Below, piece after piece: positions 1 to 8,071 of a stretch of 64,000 bases of DNA (the first letter of the stretch is position 1; the number at the start of each line of letters is the position of its first letter). The notes beneath the pieces were generated by a model. It saw nothing but the letters and a program-made list of their open reading frames with translations, was not told the origin of the DNA and did not search any database. Origin of the DNA: SIG603 sp963611165. Lineage in GTDB: Bacteria; Bacillota; Clostridia; Oscillospirales; Acutalibacteraceae. A program made the position numbers and the translations under genes. The DNA is taken from assembly GCA_963611165.1 (NCBI GenBank), contig CAVDQG010000003.1, positions 1 through 64,000 on the forward strand, given 5' to 3'.

Positions 1-1076
1 CACTGACCGCATTCGATGCACTCGCTTGCCTTGCCGAAATTCTTCGAGATGTTTTCATAATAAGACTGAGAAGCCGTCCACGCTTTCTTTCCGTCCGGGT
101 TTTCCTTTTTCTCGCCGTTGTAAGCGGAGAAGTACTTAGGAATTGCAATCTGCATGGGGCATCCGTCTGTGCAGTAGGAACAGCCCGTGCATGGAATTGC
201 ATTTTCACTCTCGATAATCTCGGTGACTTTCTTGACAAGAGCCTGTTCCTCATCGTTTAACGGCTTGAAGTCTTTCATGTAGCTCATGTTGTCCTGAAGC
301 TGATCCATGGTTGTCATACCTGAAAGAACAATCTTGACGTTCTCGAGTGATGCGGCAAAACGAACTGCCCATGAGGAAACGCTCATGTCAGGATTATAGT
401 CCTTGAATACCTTTTCAGCCTCGGGGGAGATGTTCGAGAGAGTTCCGCCCTTGACGGTTTCCATGGTGATGACAGGCTTGCCGTGCTTAACTGCTACTTC
501 GTAGCACTTTCTTGACTGAACGCCTGCGGACTCCCAGTCGAGATAGTTAATCTGAAGCTGAACAAACTCAAAGAACGGGTGCTCGGTGAGTATTTTGTCG
601 AGAAGCTCGGGGCCGTCATGGAAAGAAAATCCTATGTGCTTGACGAGTCCGTCAGCTTTTTTCTGCTGAATCCAAGACCAAATGTCAAATTTATCATAAA
701 CCTCAACGGAGTGAGAGTTTACATCGTGAACGAGGTAGTAATCAAAATAATCTACGCCCGTCTTGTTTCTCTGCTCGTTGAATATCTTGTCGGCATCCTC
801 ATAGCACTTGATAAAGCCGGAGTGAAGCTTTGTTGCGAGGGTGTAAGCGTCACGGGGATAACGGCTTGTTAATGCGGCTTTTACGGCATTTTCCGACTGG
901 AAAGCATTGTACATCCATGCGGTATCAAAGTAGGTGAAGCCCTCTTTGATGAATGCGTCAACGAGATCCTTTACCTTTTCTATATCGACGCTGCCCGCAT
1001 CGTTGGGGTCGATTGTAGGAAGTCTCATAAGACCGTAGCCTAACTTTTTCTTAGAAGTAAAAACATCCTCAAACAT
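1..1076 (-). CDS. Aldo/keto reductase with C-terminal 4Fe-4S ferredoxin-type domain (partial, 3' end outside window)
   Basis: Reading the minus strand from the ATG at 1076 gives a (beta/alpha)8 aldo/keto reductase: an N-terminal GYGLMRLP strand, FDTAWMYN (catalytic Asp and Tyr region), HIGFSFHD and VILSGM motifs. It continues into a Cys-rich tail (CTGCSYCTDGCP, then CIECGQ at the window edge) typical of the AKR subfamily with ferredoxin-like Fe-S domains common in anaerobic Clostridia. The start is supported by AGGAGGAACAGAT just upstream. The gene diverges from a MerR regulator and has a MerR-type promoter, so it is probably its regulated target. Substrate unknown; a role in carbonyl or redox stress is inference. 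The stop codon is not in the window. Confidence 0.93.
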   Translation of the reverse strand, partial: MFEDVFTSKKKLGYGLMRLPTIDPNDAGSVDIEKVKDLVDAFIKEGFTYFDTAWMYNAFQSENAVKAALTSRYPRDAYTLATKLHSGFIKCYEDADKIFNEQRNKTGVDYFDYYLVHDVNSHSVEVYDKFDIWSWIQQKKADGLVKHIGFSFHDGPELLDKILTEHPFFEFVQLQINYLDWESAGVQSRKCYEVAVKHGKPVITMETVKGGTLSNISPEAEKVFKDYNPDMSVSSWAVRFAASLENVKIVLSGMTTMDQLQDNMSYMKDFKPLNDEEQALVKKVTEIIESENAIPCTGCSYCTDGCPMQIAIPKYFSAYNGEKKENPDGKKAWTASQSYYENISKNFGKASECIECGQ

Positions 1077-1171
1077 ATCTGTTCCTCCTTGAATCCTTAA
1101 AACTTAAATACTCAAATGTTATAACATACACTTTCAAGACAGCTCTGAAGTCTTGATTTTTTCATGAATAT

Positions 1172-1202
1172 AGTTTAACATTAAACCTAGGATTAAAGTC
1201 AA
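1172..1202 (-). promoter_or_regulatory. MerR-type promoter with 19-bp spacer for the aldo/keto reductase
   Basis: On the minus strand TTGACT (1202-1197) and TAAACT (1177-1172) are separated by exactly 19 bp, and the spacer holds an imperfect dyad (TTTAATCCTAGGTTTAA). Over-long 19-20 bp spacers are the hallmark of promoters activated by MerR-family DNA distortion, and a MerR gene starts 29 bp away in the opposite direction. Activation by that regulator is inference. Confidence 0.75.
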
Positions 1203-1230
1203 TAGTTTTATTATTTTCTTGAGGTGAAAT

Positions 1231-1635
1231 ATGGCATATTCTATCAAACAGGCGGCTGAAATCATGAAAGTTACGCCAAGCACACTGCGTTTTTACGACA
1301 AACAGGGACTGCTTCCGAATATTTCGAGGAGAGAATCGGGCTACCGTGTCTTTTCCGAGGAGGATATGTCTATGCTAAGGCTCATTGCCTGCCTTAAGAA
1401 AACAGGTATGCCGATTAAGGATATTCAGGAATATATCTCGCTTTTGGCTTTGGGAGATGAGTCTCTGAATGAGAGATATGAGATAATTCTTGCGAGAAAA
1501 GCCGAGGTAGAAAGGCAAATGGAGGAAATAAAGGAAACCCTCGATTTTGTTAACCGCAAGTGCAGATACTATGAAGAAGCAATTGCGGCGGGAACAGAGG
1601 CTATCCACCGTAAATGCGACCCAACTAAAGATTGA
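1231..1635 (+). CDS. MerR family transcriptional regulator
   Basis: This 134-residue protein has an N-terminal MerR winged helix (YSIKQAAEIMKVTPSTLRFYDKQGLLP, then the SGYRVFSEED wing at about residues 2-47). A long coiled dimerisation helix follows (about 75-115). The C-terminus has Cys residues (RKCRYYEE and HRKCDPTKD) that could sense thiol-reactive compounds, as in the NmlR/AdhR branch; that is inference. It is divergent from the aldo/keto reductase and probably controls both genes from the shared intergenic region. Ribosome site: TTGAGGTGAAAT before the ATG. Confidence 0.92.
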   Translation: MAYSIKQAAEIMKVTPSTLRFYDKQGLLPNISRRESGYRVFSEEDMSMLRLIACLKKTGMPIKDIQEYISLLALGDESLNERYEIILARKAEVERQMEEIKETLDFVNRKCRYYEEAIAAGTEAIHRKCDPTKD

Positions 1636-1662
1636 TAAACTTAAAAATACAGATATATCGAT

Positions 1663-1700
1663 AAAGCATTGTGGAAAAATCACGGTGCTTTATTTTTCTT
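1663..1700 (+). terminator. Rho-independent terminator after the MerR gene
   Basis: An 11-bp stem (AAAGCATTGTG with CACGGTGCTTT, two G-U pairs) around a GAAAAAT loop is followed by TATTTTTCTT. It ends the MerR transcript. Confidence 0.8.
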
Positions 1701-1713
1701 CCTCAAAATATTC

Positions 1714-1742
1714 TTGACAATCAGAAAAGATGGGAGTACAAT
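1714..1742 (+). promoter_or_regulatory. Sigma-A-type promoter
   Basis: TTGACA, a 17-bp spacer and TACAAT lie about 220 bp upstream of the HTH-DUF3990 gene. The leader that follows contains an imperfect dyad (GCAATA-CAAGA-TATTGC near 1773-1789, flanked by GACAAA and TTTGTC) that could be an operator or a hairpin. Confidence 0.65.
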
Positions 1743-1820
1743 CCAAAACAACACAATGCATATCGACAAAGTAGGCAATACAAGATATTGCTTGTTTTGT
1801 CTCTTTCGATAAAATACTTA

Positions 1821-1848
1821 TTGACAAAACAATGATAGATGTTATAAT
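1821..1848 (+). promoter_or_regulatory. Second sigma-A-type promoter for the HTH-DUF3990 operon
   Basis: TTGACA, 16 bp and TATAAT give a near-consensus promoter about 110 bp before the ATG at 1960. With the upstream promoter and dyad this makes two possible transcript starts. The remaining leader to 1959 is AT-rich and holds no ORF I can support. Confidence 0.72.
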
Positions 1849-1959
1849 TTGTATGTGCAGATGTTATATTTGAGTTTGTAATATAGCAAAGCGGAAATAA
1901 ATATTTTTTATTTCAAACTATAATTTAATTATATTTCAGAAAAAAGAAAGGAGAATTCT

Positions 1960-2811
1960 ATGAAGTCACCCGATATGATAAGGGAAATCCGAATGCAGTT
2001 GGGTCTGAGCCAATGCGAGCTTGGCCAGAAGCTTGGGGTGTGCTTTGCCACCATCAACCGATGGGAAAAGGGCAGATGCGAGCCGTCATCGATAGCGGTT
2101 TCGGCGATTAAGTCGCTGTGTCGGGAGAACGGAATAGATTTCTCGCGCTTTGAAGATATGAGCGAGGTGGTTTCCGATGAAACCGTCACGCTTTACCACG
2201 GAACGAGGGGCGCACTTTCCGAGAAAATCACGCCAAAAAGCCATTGTCACTGTGACTTCGGAAGCGGATTTTATATGTACGATTCTCCTTGCACGGCAAA
2301 AACGCTGATTTGCGGTACGGGCGAGGCAAGACTTTACACGCTTAATGTGAGTTTATCAAATTTGAAGATATTGGATCTTGATGTTCTGATGGACTGGGTG
2401 TTTTTTGTCGGATTCAATCGTGGCAAACTTGATTTTTACAAGAATTCAAGTATATACGGCAGAATGAGCGGTCTTGCCGAAAATTACGATTTGCTGATCG
2501 GAGCGGCTGTGGACGAAAAAACGGCTGCGGCACTCGACAGATTCTTTGACGGTGAGATAACAGACGCAGCTTTAATCAAGTGTCTGCCAAGCTGTGAGAC
2601 GGCGGCAAAACAGTATGTTGCGCTTACGCAAAAGGCGGCTGACAACATAGAAATTGTCGGCGAAAAGTTACTGAGCGGCGAGGAGAGAAGGTCTATTTGC
2701 GGCGACAATATCGAGTCGAGGAAAAAAGCTATCGATGCTCTCGAGGAAATATGGCGTGAGAACAGACGAAACGGCAGATTTTTCGATGAGATAATCGGAG
2801 GAAAATCATGA
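1960..2811 (+). CDS. XRE-type helix-turn-helix fused to a DUF3990 (ADP-ribosyltransferase-like) domain
   Basis: Residues about 5-60 form a Cro/C1-type HTH (EIRMQLGLSQCELGQKLGV, ATINRWEKGRCEPS). From about residue 75 the sequence matches the DUF3990 pattern: LYHGTRG, then DFGSGFYMYDSP. I recall DUF3990 as a member of the ADP-ribosyl fold clan, with the HG and FY residues lining the NAD site in that superfamily. DUF3990 proteins are often encoded in two-gene toxin-antitoxin-like modules. Here the HTH is on the same chain and a 132-residue partner overlaps the 3' end by 4 nt. The start has AAAGGAGAATTCT upstream. Toxin activity and autoregulation are inference; it could also be a regulatory ART. 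Confidence 0.75.
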   Translation: MKSPDMIREIRMQLGLSQCELGQKLGVCFATINRWEKGRCEPSSIAVSAIKSLCRENGIDFSRFEDMSEVVSDETVTLYHGTRGALSEKITPKSHCHCDFGSGFYMYDSPCTAKTLICGTGEARLYTLNVSLSNLKILDLDVLMDWVFFVGFNRGKLDFYKNSSIYGRMSGLAENYDLLIGAAVDEKTAAALDRFFDGEITDAALIKCLPSCETAAKQYVALTQKAADNIEIVGEKLLSGEERRSICGDNIESRKKAIDALEEIWRENRRNGRFFDEIIGGKS

Positions 2812-3206
2812 ACGAGACTGTTTTGAGGGATCGTGCCAAGCTCCAGGGGAAAATATTCAGGCGAGTTGTTTTGACGGGGCTTGACGCCGAGGCTTTCACA
2901 AAGGCTTTCATGACATCCGAGCAGGCTAAATGGCTTGACTTTTTCGGAGATCCGATAGAATGCATGGGGGAAGCTTATATTTTAGATGAAATTTTGTCGG
3001 TCTGCGATGTGCCGCCGGCAAAGGAAGAAATTTGCAGTTGCCTTGCCGAATGGGTCGGCTACACCTACCGAATGTGGTGCGACAGAGAGAAAATTCCGTC
3101 GGATGAAGCGTTCTCGAGAGTTTCTTTCAAAAGAATGGTGGAGCTTTATCCCGTGTTAAATGCAATGTGCACTCAGAGAGTGACAGAAATACTGAACCGA
3201 CAGTAG
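2808..3206 (+). CDS. Unknown small protein, likely partner of the HTH-DUF3990 protein
   Basis: I do not recognise this 132-residue protein by name. It overlaps the DUF3990 gene by ATGA, so the two are translationally coupled. It is predicted soluble and mostly helical, with no signal peptide or membrane segment and several Cys (CDVPPAKEEICSCLAEW, MWCDREK, NAMCTQR). DUF3990 genes usually travel with a small partner, and a module antitoxin or structural partner is a reasonable inference. Similar chains containing VGYTYRMW are, to my memory, seen next to such genes, but I cannot verify this. Confidence 0.6.
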   Translation: MNETVLRDRAKLQGKIFRRVVLTGLDAEAFTKAFMTSEQAKWLDFFGDPIECMGEAYILDEILSVCDVPPAKEEICSCLAEWVGYTYRMWCDREKIPSDEAFSRVSFKRMVELYPVLNAMCTQRVTEILNRQ

Positions 3207-3225
3207 CTGTCGGCAGGAGGTAAAA

Positions 3226-3900
3226 ATGAACGAAAGATTGTGGACTATACTTGTAGAGTCCTTCCCCAAAATATTGTCTGCCGGAATTAAGGTTACTGTT
3301 CCGCTGACGATAGTTTCCTTTTTCTTTGCACTGATAATCTCGGTTGTCGTTGCAATGATTCAGTATGCAGAAGTTCCCGTTCTCAAGAATATTTGCCGAT
3401 TCTATATCTGGCTAATTCGAGGAACGCCGATGCTTGTACAGCTTTATGTTGTATTCTACGGACTGCCGAGCGTGGGAATTATGCTCGATCCGATTCCCTC
3501 TGCAATAATCGTTCTTTCCTTTAATGAGGGTGCTTATATGGCTGAGAGCGTGAGAGGTGCGCTTGAGTCCGTTCCCGTGGGACAATTGGAAGCGGGCCAG
3601 TGCGTCGGACTTTCCTATTTTCAGATAATGTACAGAATAGTTCTGCCGCAGGCGTTCAGAGTTGCTTTCCCCGCACTTTCGAACTCACTTATCTCAATGC
3701 TCAAGGGCACAAGCCTTGTCACGACAGTCACGATAACAGAGATGCTTCGTCAGGCTCAGATAATCAACTCGAGATATTATCAGGCAATGGGACTTTACTG
3801 TGAGGTTGCGATTATTTACCTTATGTTCTGCTCGATTCTCACTCTGCTCCAGAGGGTTATCGAGAAGAAATTAGGCTCTTACGGAGGACGCAGCAAATGA
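3226..3900 (+). CDS. Polar amino-acid ABC transporter permease (HisM/GlnP family)
   Basis: This 224-residue permease has about five hydrophobic segments. It carries the family EAA loop (ESVPVGQLEAGQCVGLSYFQIMYRIVLPQA, the site that contacts the ATPase) and the N-terminal YIWLIRGTPMLVQL motif of the His/Glu/Gln permease family. The ribosome site is GGCAGGAGG. It overlaps the ATPase gene by 4 nt and is followed by the binding protein, giving a complete importer. It starts only 19 bp after the DUF3990 partner gene with no promoter visible between, so it is probably co-transcribed with that module. Confidence 0.93.
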   Translation: MNERLWTILVESFPKILSAGIKVTVPLTIVSFFFALIISVVVAMIQYAEVPVLKNICRFYIWLIRGTPMLVQLYVVFYGLPSVGIMLDPIPSAIIVLSFNEGAYMAESVRGALESVPVGQLEAGQCVGLSYFQIMYRIVLPQAFRVAFPALSNSLISMLKGTSLVTTVTITEMLRQAQIINSRYYQAMGLYCEVAIIYLMFCSILTLLQRVIEKKLGSYGGRSK

Positions 3901-4664
3901 CTCTTGAAGTAAAAAACTTACACAAGCACTATGAAAACCGAGAGGTTCTAAAGGGAATAAATTTCACCGTGAATGACGGAGATGTTGTTGCGGTTCTGGG
4001 CCCGAGCGGCTCGGGAAAGACTACCATTCTTCGCTGTATCAATTTTCTCGAAAAGGCAAACGAGGGCGAGCTTATCTTTGATGGCGAGCACTTTGACCTT
4101 GCTAAAATCACAAAGAAAGAAATCAAGCGTCTCAGAATGAAAACGGCTTTTGTTTTCCAGAACTATAATCTTTTTCTCAACAAGACGGTTCTCGAAAATG
4201 TCACTTTGGGACTCATCCACGCAAGAGGAGTGAGCCGCAAGGATGCGGAAGAAAAGGCGGTTTCCGTTCTCGAAAAAGTAGGAATGGCGGGAAGACTCGA
4301 TGCGTACCCGTCTCAGCTTTCGGGCGGTCAACAGCAGAGAGTGGCTATTGCAAGAGCACTTGCCGCAGATCCCGAAATCATCTATTTTGACGAGCCGACA
4401 AGCGCACTTGACCCCGAGCTTATCGGAGAGGTTCTGGCTGTTATGAAGAAGCTTGCCGAGGACGGCATGACTATGATAGTCGTAACTCACGAGATGAATT
4501 TTGCTAAGAATGTTTCCAACAAAATTATTTTCATGGAGGACGGAAACATAATCGAAACGGGAGCGTCCAAGGAGTTCTTTGAGAATCCGAAGACCGAACG
4601 CTCACGTGAATTTGTAAACTCAATCACAGCCGACAGAACGGCGGATAAGTCCGATAAAATTTGA
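3897..4664 (+). CDS. Polar amino-acid ABC transporter ATP-binding protein (GlnQ/HisP family)
   Basis: This ATPase has all motifs: Walker A GPSGSGKTT (about residues 33-41), Q-loop VFQNYNLF, signature LSGGQQQRVAIARAL, Walker B IIYFDEPTSALD and the switch His in VVTHEMNFA. Length (255) is normal for the GlnQ/HisP family, which imports polar amino acids. The 4-nt overlap with the permease implies coupled translation and stoichiometric complex formation at the cytoplasmic face of the membrane. Confidence 0.95.
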   Translation: MTLEVKNLHKHYENREVLKGINFTVNDGDVVAVLGPSGSGKTTILRCINFLEKANEGELIFDGEHFDLAKITKKEIKRLRMKTAFVFQNYNLFLNKTVLENVTLGLIHARGVSRKDAEEKAVSVLEKVGMAGRLDAYPSQLSGGQQQRVAIARALAADPEIIYFDEPTSALDPELIGEVLAVMKKLAEDGMTMIVVTHEMNFAKNVSNKIIFMEDGNIIETGASKEFFENPKTERSREFVNSITADRTADKSDKI

Positions 4665-4756
4665 TTTAAATCGATTCGCAAGCCAAAAGGCGGCGTTCGG
4701 TTTTGAATACCCAAGCATACTTTTTCTATATCAATTACCAAAGGAGGCATATACCA

Positions 4757-5662
4757 ATGAAAAAGTTATTAGCACTCGTACTTGCACTTGCACTTTCAGG
4801 GGCGGCTTTGACAGCTTGCTCGTCAAATTCTGAATCTTCCTCATCTTCCGAGCAGTCGGCAGAGCAGACGGCTTCTTCCGCCGCTTCAAGCGAAGAGAGC
4901 ACATCTACAGTCGCTGAGGGAAGCGAGCTTGCAGATATCCTTGCAAACGCAGACGGAAGACTCGCAGACATTCTCTCGAGCGGAACTATCACAATCGCTA
5001 CCGAGGGAGACTGGTCTCCGTGGACATATCACGATGAGAAGACAAATGAGCTCACAGGCTTTGATGTTGAGCTTGGAAACGCAATCGCAGAAAAGCTTGG
5101 AGTTACGGCAGATTTCCAGGAGACAACATGGGACGCAATCCTCTCAGGCGTTGAGTCCGGAAGATTTGACATTGCATGCAACGGCGTAGGTTATACAGAC
5201 GAGAGAGCAGAAAGCTACAACTTCTCCGAGCCTTATATCTACACAAAGCAGGTTCTCATGGTTCGTTCCGACAACGAGGATATCACATCTTTCGAGGACT
5301 TAAACGGCAAGACAACAGCTAACTCTGTCGGTTCAACTTACGCAACTGTTGCAGAGAGCTATGGCGCAACCGTCACAAACGTTGACACACTCGACCAGAC
5401 TCTCGAGCTTCTCCTTCAGGGAAGAATCGACGCTACTTTGAACGCAGAGGTTTCTTATCTCGACTACATGAACGCTCACCCGGACGCAGAAATCAAGGTT
5501 GTCGCAAAGAGCGAGGGCGAGAAGGTTTGTATCCCTGCCGCAAAGGAGAACACAGATTCCCTTATCAAGGCTGTAAACGCTTGCATTCAGGAAATGCGTG
5601 ACGACGGAAGCTTAGCAGAGCTTTCCGAGAAGTATTTCAGTGGCGATATCACAAATCCGTAA
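4757..5662 (+). CDS. Amino-acid ABC transporter substrate-binding lipoprotein (SBP family 3)
   Basis: From the ATG at 4757 (preceded by AAAGGAGGCATATACCA) the protein has a lipoprotein signal peptide ending in LTAC with the lipidated Cys at about residue 21. A Ser/Glu-rich linker to about residue 60 follows, then a family-3 periplasmic-type binding fold (GTITIATEGDWSPW; GFDVELGNAIAEKLG; RFDIACNGVGYTDERAESYNFSEPY). The aspartate in GFDVEL and the Arg in TDERAE are typical amino-acid alpha-carboxylate/amine contacts. It completes the importer encoded upstream. An upstream in-frame ATG at 4703 lacks a ribosome site and would mask the signal peptide. The exact amino acid is not readable. Confidence 0.94.
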   Translation: MKKLLALVLALALSGAALTACSSNSESSSSSEQSAEQTASSAASSEESTSTVAEGSELADILANADGRLADILSSGTITIATEGDWSPWTYHDEKTNELTGFDVELGNAIAEKLGVTADFQETTWDAILSGVESGRFDIACNGVGYTDERAESYNFSEPYIYTKQVLMVRSDNEDITSFEDLNGKTTANSVGSTYATVAESYGATVTNVDTLDQTLELLLQGRIDATLNAEVSYLDYMNAHPDAEIKVVAKSEGEKVCIPAAKENTDSLIKAVNACIQEMRDDGSLAELSEKYFSGDITNP

Positions 5663-5670
5663 TTGAATTA

Positions 5671-5702
5671 AAGGGGTGCGAGAATTTTCGTGCCCCTTAA
5701 TT
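5671..5702 (+). terminator. Terminator-like hairpin after the amino-acid transporter operon
   Basis: The arms AAGGGGTGCGA and TTCGTGCCCCTT pair with G-U wobbles, followed by AATTTCCGTT. The U-tract is weak, so termination may be incomplete. Confidence 0.6.
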
Positions 5703-5812
5703 TCCGTTAATACTTGAATTGTTAACAAATAAGATATATCATGAAGATTAGGCTGAAAATATAGCCTTATGTAATTCGTAAATTGTAGGTTGTTTTGAAA
5801 GGACTTGATACT

Positions 5813-7039
5813 ATGACAACTATTGATATTATTTCAGGATTCCTCGGAGCAGGAAAAACCACCCTTATCAAGAAGCTTCTCGAGGAGAGCTTCAAGGGAC
5901 AGAAGCTTGTTCTTATCGAGAACGAGTTCGGCGAAATCGGTATTGACGGCGGATTTTTGAAGGATTCCGGTATTCAGATTAACGAGATGAATTCCGGCTG
6001 TATCTGCTGTTCTCTTGTCGGTGACTTCAATCAGGCTCTTCACGATGTTGTCGAGCAGTACGCTCCTGACAGAGTTATCATCGAGCCGTCAGGCGTAGGC
6101 AAGCTCAGCGATGTTTCAAGAGCAGTCGGCAATGCAAACAAGACCACTCCTATGGTTCTCGGCTCTGCCGTTGCCGTTGTCAACGCAAAGAAGTGCAAGA
6201 TGTACATGAAGAACTTCGGTGAATTTTTCAACGATCAGATTGAGACAGCAGGCACAATCATTCTCTCAAGAACTCAGGATATTTCCGAGAGCAAGCTTGA
6301 GGAGGTTATCGCACTCATAAGAGAGCACAACAAGGACGCTGTTATCATCACAACTCCTTGGGATCAGCTTTCGGGCGATACTATCCTTTCCGCTATGGCT
6401 CACCACTCTCTTGCAGAGCAGCTCATGGCAGAGGCTAAGGCTGCTGACTTTGACGATGACGACGAGTGTGACGATCCGGACTGCGAATGCCATCATCACC
6501 ACCACCATCACGATGACGATGAGGAGTGCGAGTGCCACCACCATCATCACCATGATGACGAGGACGAGCATGACCACGACCACGAGTGCTGTCATCACCA
6601 CGACCATGATGACGAACACGAGCATGAGCACGAGCATCACCACCATGATCATGACGACCACGAGTGCTGCTGCCACCACGACCATGATCACGATGAGCAC
6701 GATCATGACCATGAGCATCACCATCACCACCATCATCATCACCACCACGGACACGATGCCGACGAGGTATTCGTATCTTGGGGCGAAGAGACACCGAAGA
6801 AGTACACAAAGGCTCAGATCGAGGAAATTCTCGAGGAGCTCGATACAGGAATTCACGGCGCCGTTCTTCGTGCAAAGGGATATGTTCCGAACGCAGAGGG
6901 CGAGTCTTGGATTCACTTTGATATGGTTCCCGGTGAGATTGAAATCCGTGACGGTGCGGCAGACTACACAGGAAGAATCTGCGTAATCGGCTCAGGTCTC
7001 AAGGAAAACGAGCTTCCGACTCTTTTCGGACTTAAGTAA
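5813..7039 (+). CDS. COG0523/CobW-family metal GTPase with a ~100-residue His/Asp/Cys metal-binding insert
   Basis: This is a G3E-family GTPase: Walker A GFLGAGKTT near residue 9, the metal-site motif GCICCS (CxCC) near 63, and a CobW C-terminal domain from about 320. Between them, residues about 214-317 are almost only His, Asp, Glu and Cys, with runs of up to eleven His. Such linkers hold Zn or other divalent metals in metal-chaperone GTPases. The ATG at 5813 is preferred over an in-frame TTG 18 bp upstream because AAAGGA lies at the right distance. A second, divergent G3E protein follows after 20 bp. The pair points to zinc (or similar) allocation; no clear Zur box was seen. Confidence 0.93.
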   Translation: MTTIDIISGFLGAGKTTLIKKLLEESFKGQKLVLIENEFGEIGIDGGFLKDSGIQINEMNSGCICCSLVGDFNQALHDVVEQYAPDRVIIEPSGVGKLSDVSRAVGNANKTTPMVLGSAVAVVNAKKCKMYMKNFGEFFNDQIETAGTIILSRTQDISESKLEEVIALIREHNKDAVIITTPWDQLSGDTILSAMAHHSLAEQLMAEAKAADFDDDDECDDPDCECHHHHHHHDDDEECECHHHHHHDDEDEHDHDHECCHHHDHDDEHEHEHEHHHHDHDDHECCCHHDHDHDEHDHDHEHHHHHHHHHHHGHDADEVFVSWGEETPKKYTKAQIEEILEELDTGIHGAVLRAKGYVPNAEGESWIHFDMVPGEIEIRDGAADYTGRICVIGSGLKENELPTLFGLK

Positions 7040-7059
7040 GAATAAGAAAGGATACCTAT

Positions 7060-8010
7060 ATGGCTAAACAGCAGGTTCCCGTTTATGTTATATGCGGATT
7101 TTTAGAGTCCGGCAAAACAAACTTTATCGCTCCCATGATGACAGGAGCTGATTTCACAAAGGATGAGCGCACACTTCTTCTTGTAACGGAGGAGGGCGAA
7201 GAGGAGTACGATGAGCAGGCAATGCTCGAGTACAAGGTTCGCATGAGCGTTATTGACGAGAAAGAGGATTTCACAAGAGAAAATCTCACAAAGCTTGACA
7301 ATAAATATCATCCGACTCAGGTTCTCATCGAGTATAACGGAATGTGGGAGGTTCCTGACCTTAATGAGGCACTTCCCGACAACTGGACAATTTATCAGAT
7401 TGTCACAACGGTTGATTCCACTACCTTTGACGCCTATTCAAAGAATATCGCTCAGCTTATGAGCCAGCATATCATGAATGCAAGCATGGTCATCTTCAAC
7501 AGATGCACCGAAGAGCTTGCCGAGGTGCTCAGATCCCGTAACCTCAAGATGCTCAACCGCCGTGCCGAGATGTATCTCGAGTATGCCGACGGTCACACCG
7601 AGGAGTACGACGACGGAACACCGCCCTTTGATATGGACCAGCCCGTTATCGAGCTTACTGATGACGACTACGGAATTTGGTATGTCGACGTCATGGAGAA
7701 CCCAGACAGATATGACGGCCATGCCGTTTCGTTTCTCGGTCAGGTTGCGAAGAACATCCGATTCGGCAAGGACGGAATGGCTTGCGGCAGATTTGCAATG
7801 GTTTGCTGTGCCGAGGACACTCAGTTCTTGGGTGTGCTCTGCAAGGGCTCTCAGGCTAAGGATCTCAAGAACCGTGACTGGGTCAAGCTTCAGGCAAGAG
7901 TCAAGTGCGAGAAGAATATGCTTTACCGCGGAAAAGGCCCTGTTCTCTATATCGAGAAGCTTCAGAAGGTTGACGCTCCCGCTCCCGAGGATCAGCTTGT
8001 CACATATTAA
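7060..8010 (+). CDS. Atypical CobW-like GTPase fused to a DUF1980/YcgQ-like C-terminal domain
   Basis: The N-terminal 190 residues keep a G3E P-loop (VICGFLESGKTNF) and family strands (LLLVTEEGEEE, VLIEYNGMW). The CxCC metal motif is missing and the usual NKxD guanine motif is replaced by FNRCTE. From about residue 200 the chain resembles the C-terminal domain of YcgQ/TIGR03943-type proteins (YDGHAVSFLGQV, CGRFAMVCCAEDTQ, DWVKLQARVKCEKN), which accompany Zn-regulated CobW systems. It probably partners with the preceding metal GTPase in metal handling at the membrane or in a chaperone cascade. The fused arrangement is less usual than separate genes. The ribosome site is AGAAAGGATACCTAT. Confidence 0.85.
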   Translation: MAKQQVPVYVICGFLESGKTNFIAPMMTGADFTKDERTLLLVTEEGEEEYDEQAMLEYKVRMSVIDEKEDFTRENLTKLDNKYHPTQVLIEYNGMWEVPDLNEALPDNWTIYQIVTTVDSTTFDAYSKNIAQLMSQHIMNASMVIFNRCTEELAEVLRSRNLKMLNRRAEMYLEYADGHTEEYDDGTPPFDMDQPVIELTDDDYGIWYVDVMENPDRYDGHAVSFLGQVAKNIRFGKDGMACGRFAMVCCAEDTQFLGVLCKGSQAKDLKNRDWVKLQARVKCEKNMLYRGKGPVLYIEKLQKVDAPAPEDQLVTY

Positions 8011-8025
8011 TTATTAATAAACACA

Positions 8026-8053
8026 AAAACGCTGCCCGATCGGACAGCGTTTT
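8026..8053. terminator. Bidirectional terminator between the metal GTPases and the MATE gene
   Basis: The arms AAACGCTG and CAGCGTTT (with an inner CCGATCGG) form a strong hairpin with A-tract before and T-tract after, so it can stop both converging transcripts. Confidence 0.88.
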
Positions 8054-8071
8054 CGATTACCTGTTTAAAGA

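Noticed and set aside
6266..6916. Long ORFs on both strands through the His/Asp-rich tract
   Set aside because: They are shadows created by the CAY/GAY repeat of the metal GTPase insert; composition is Val/Met- or Thr/Ile-repetitive with no start context.
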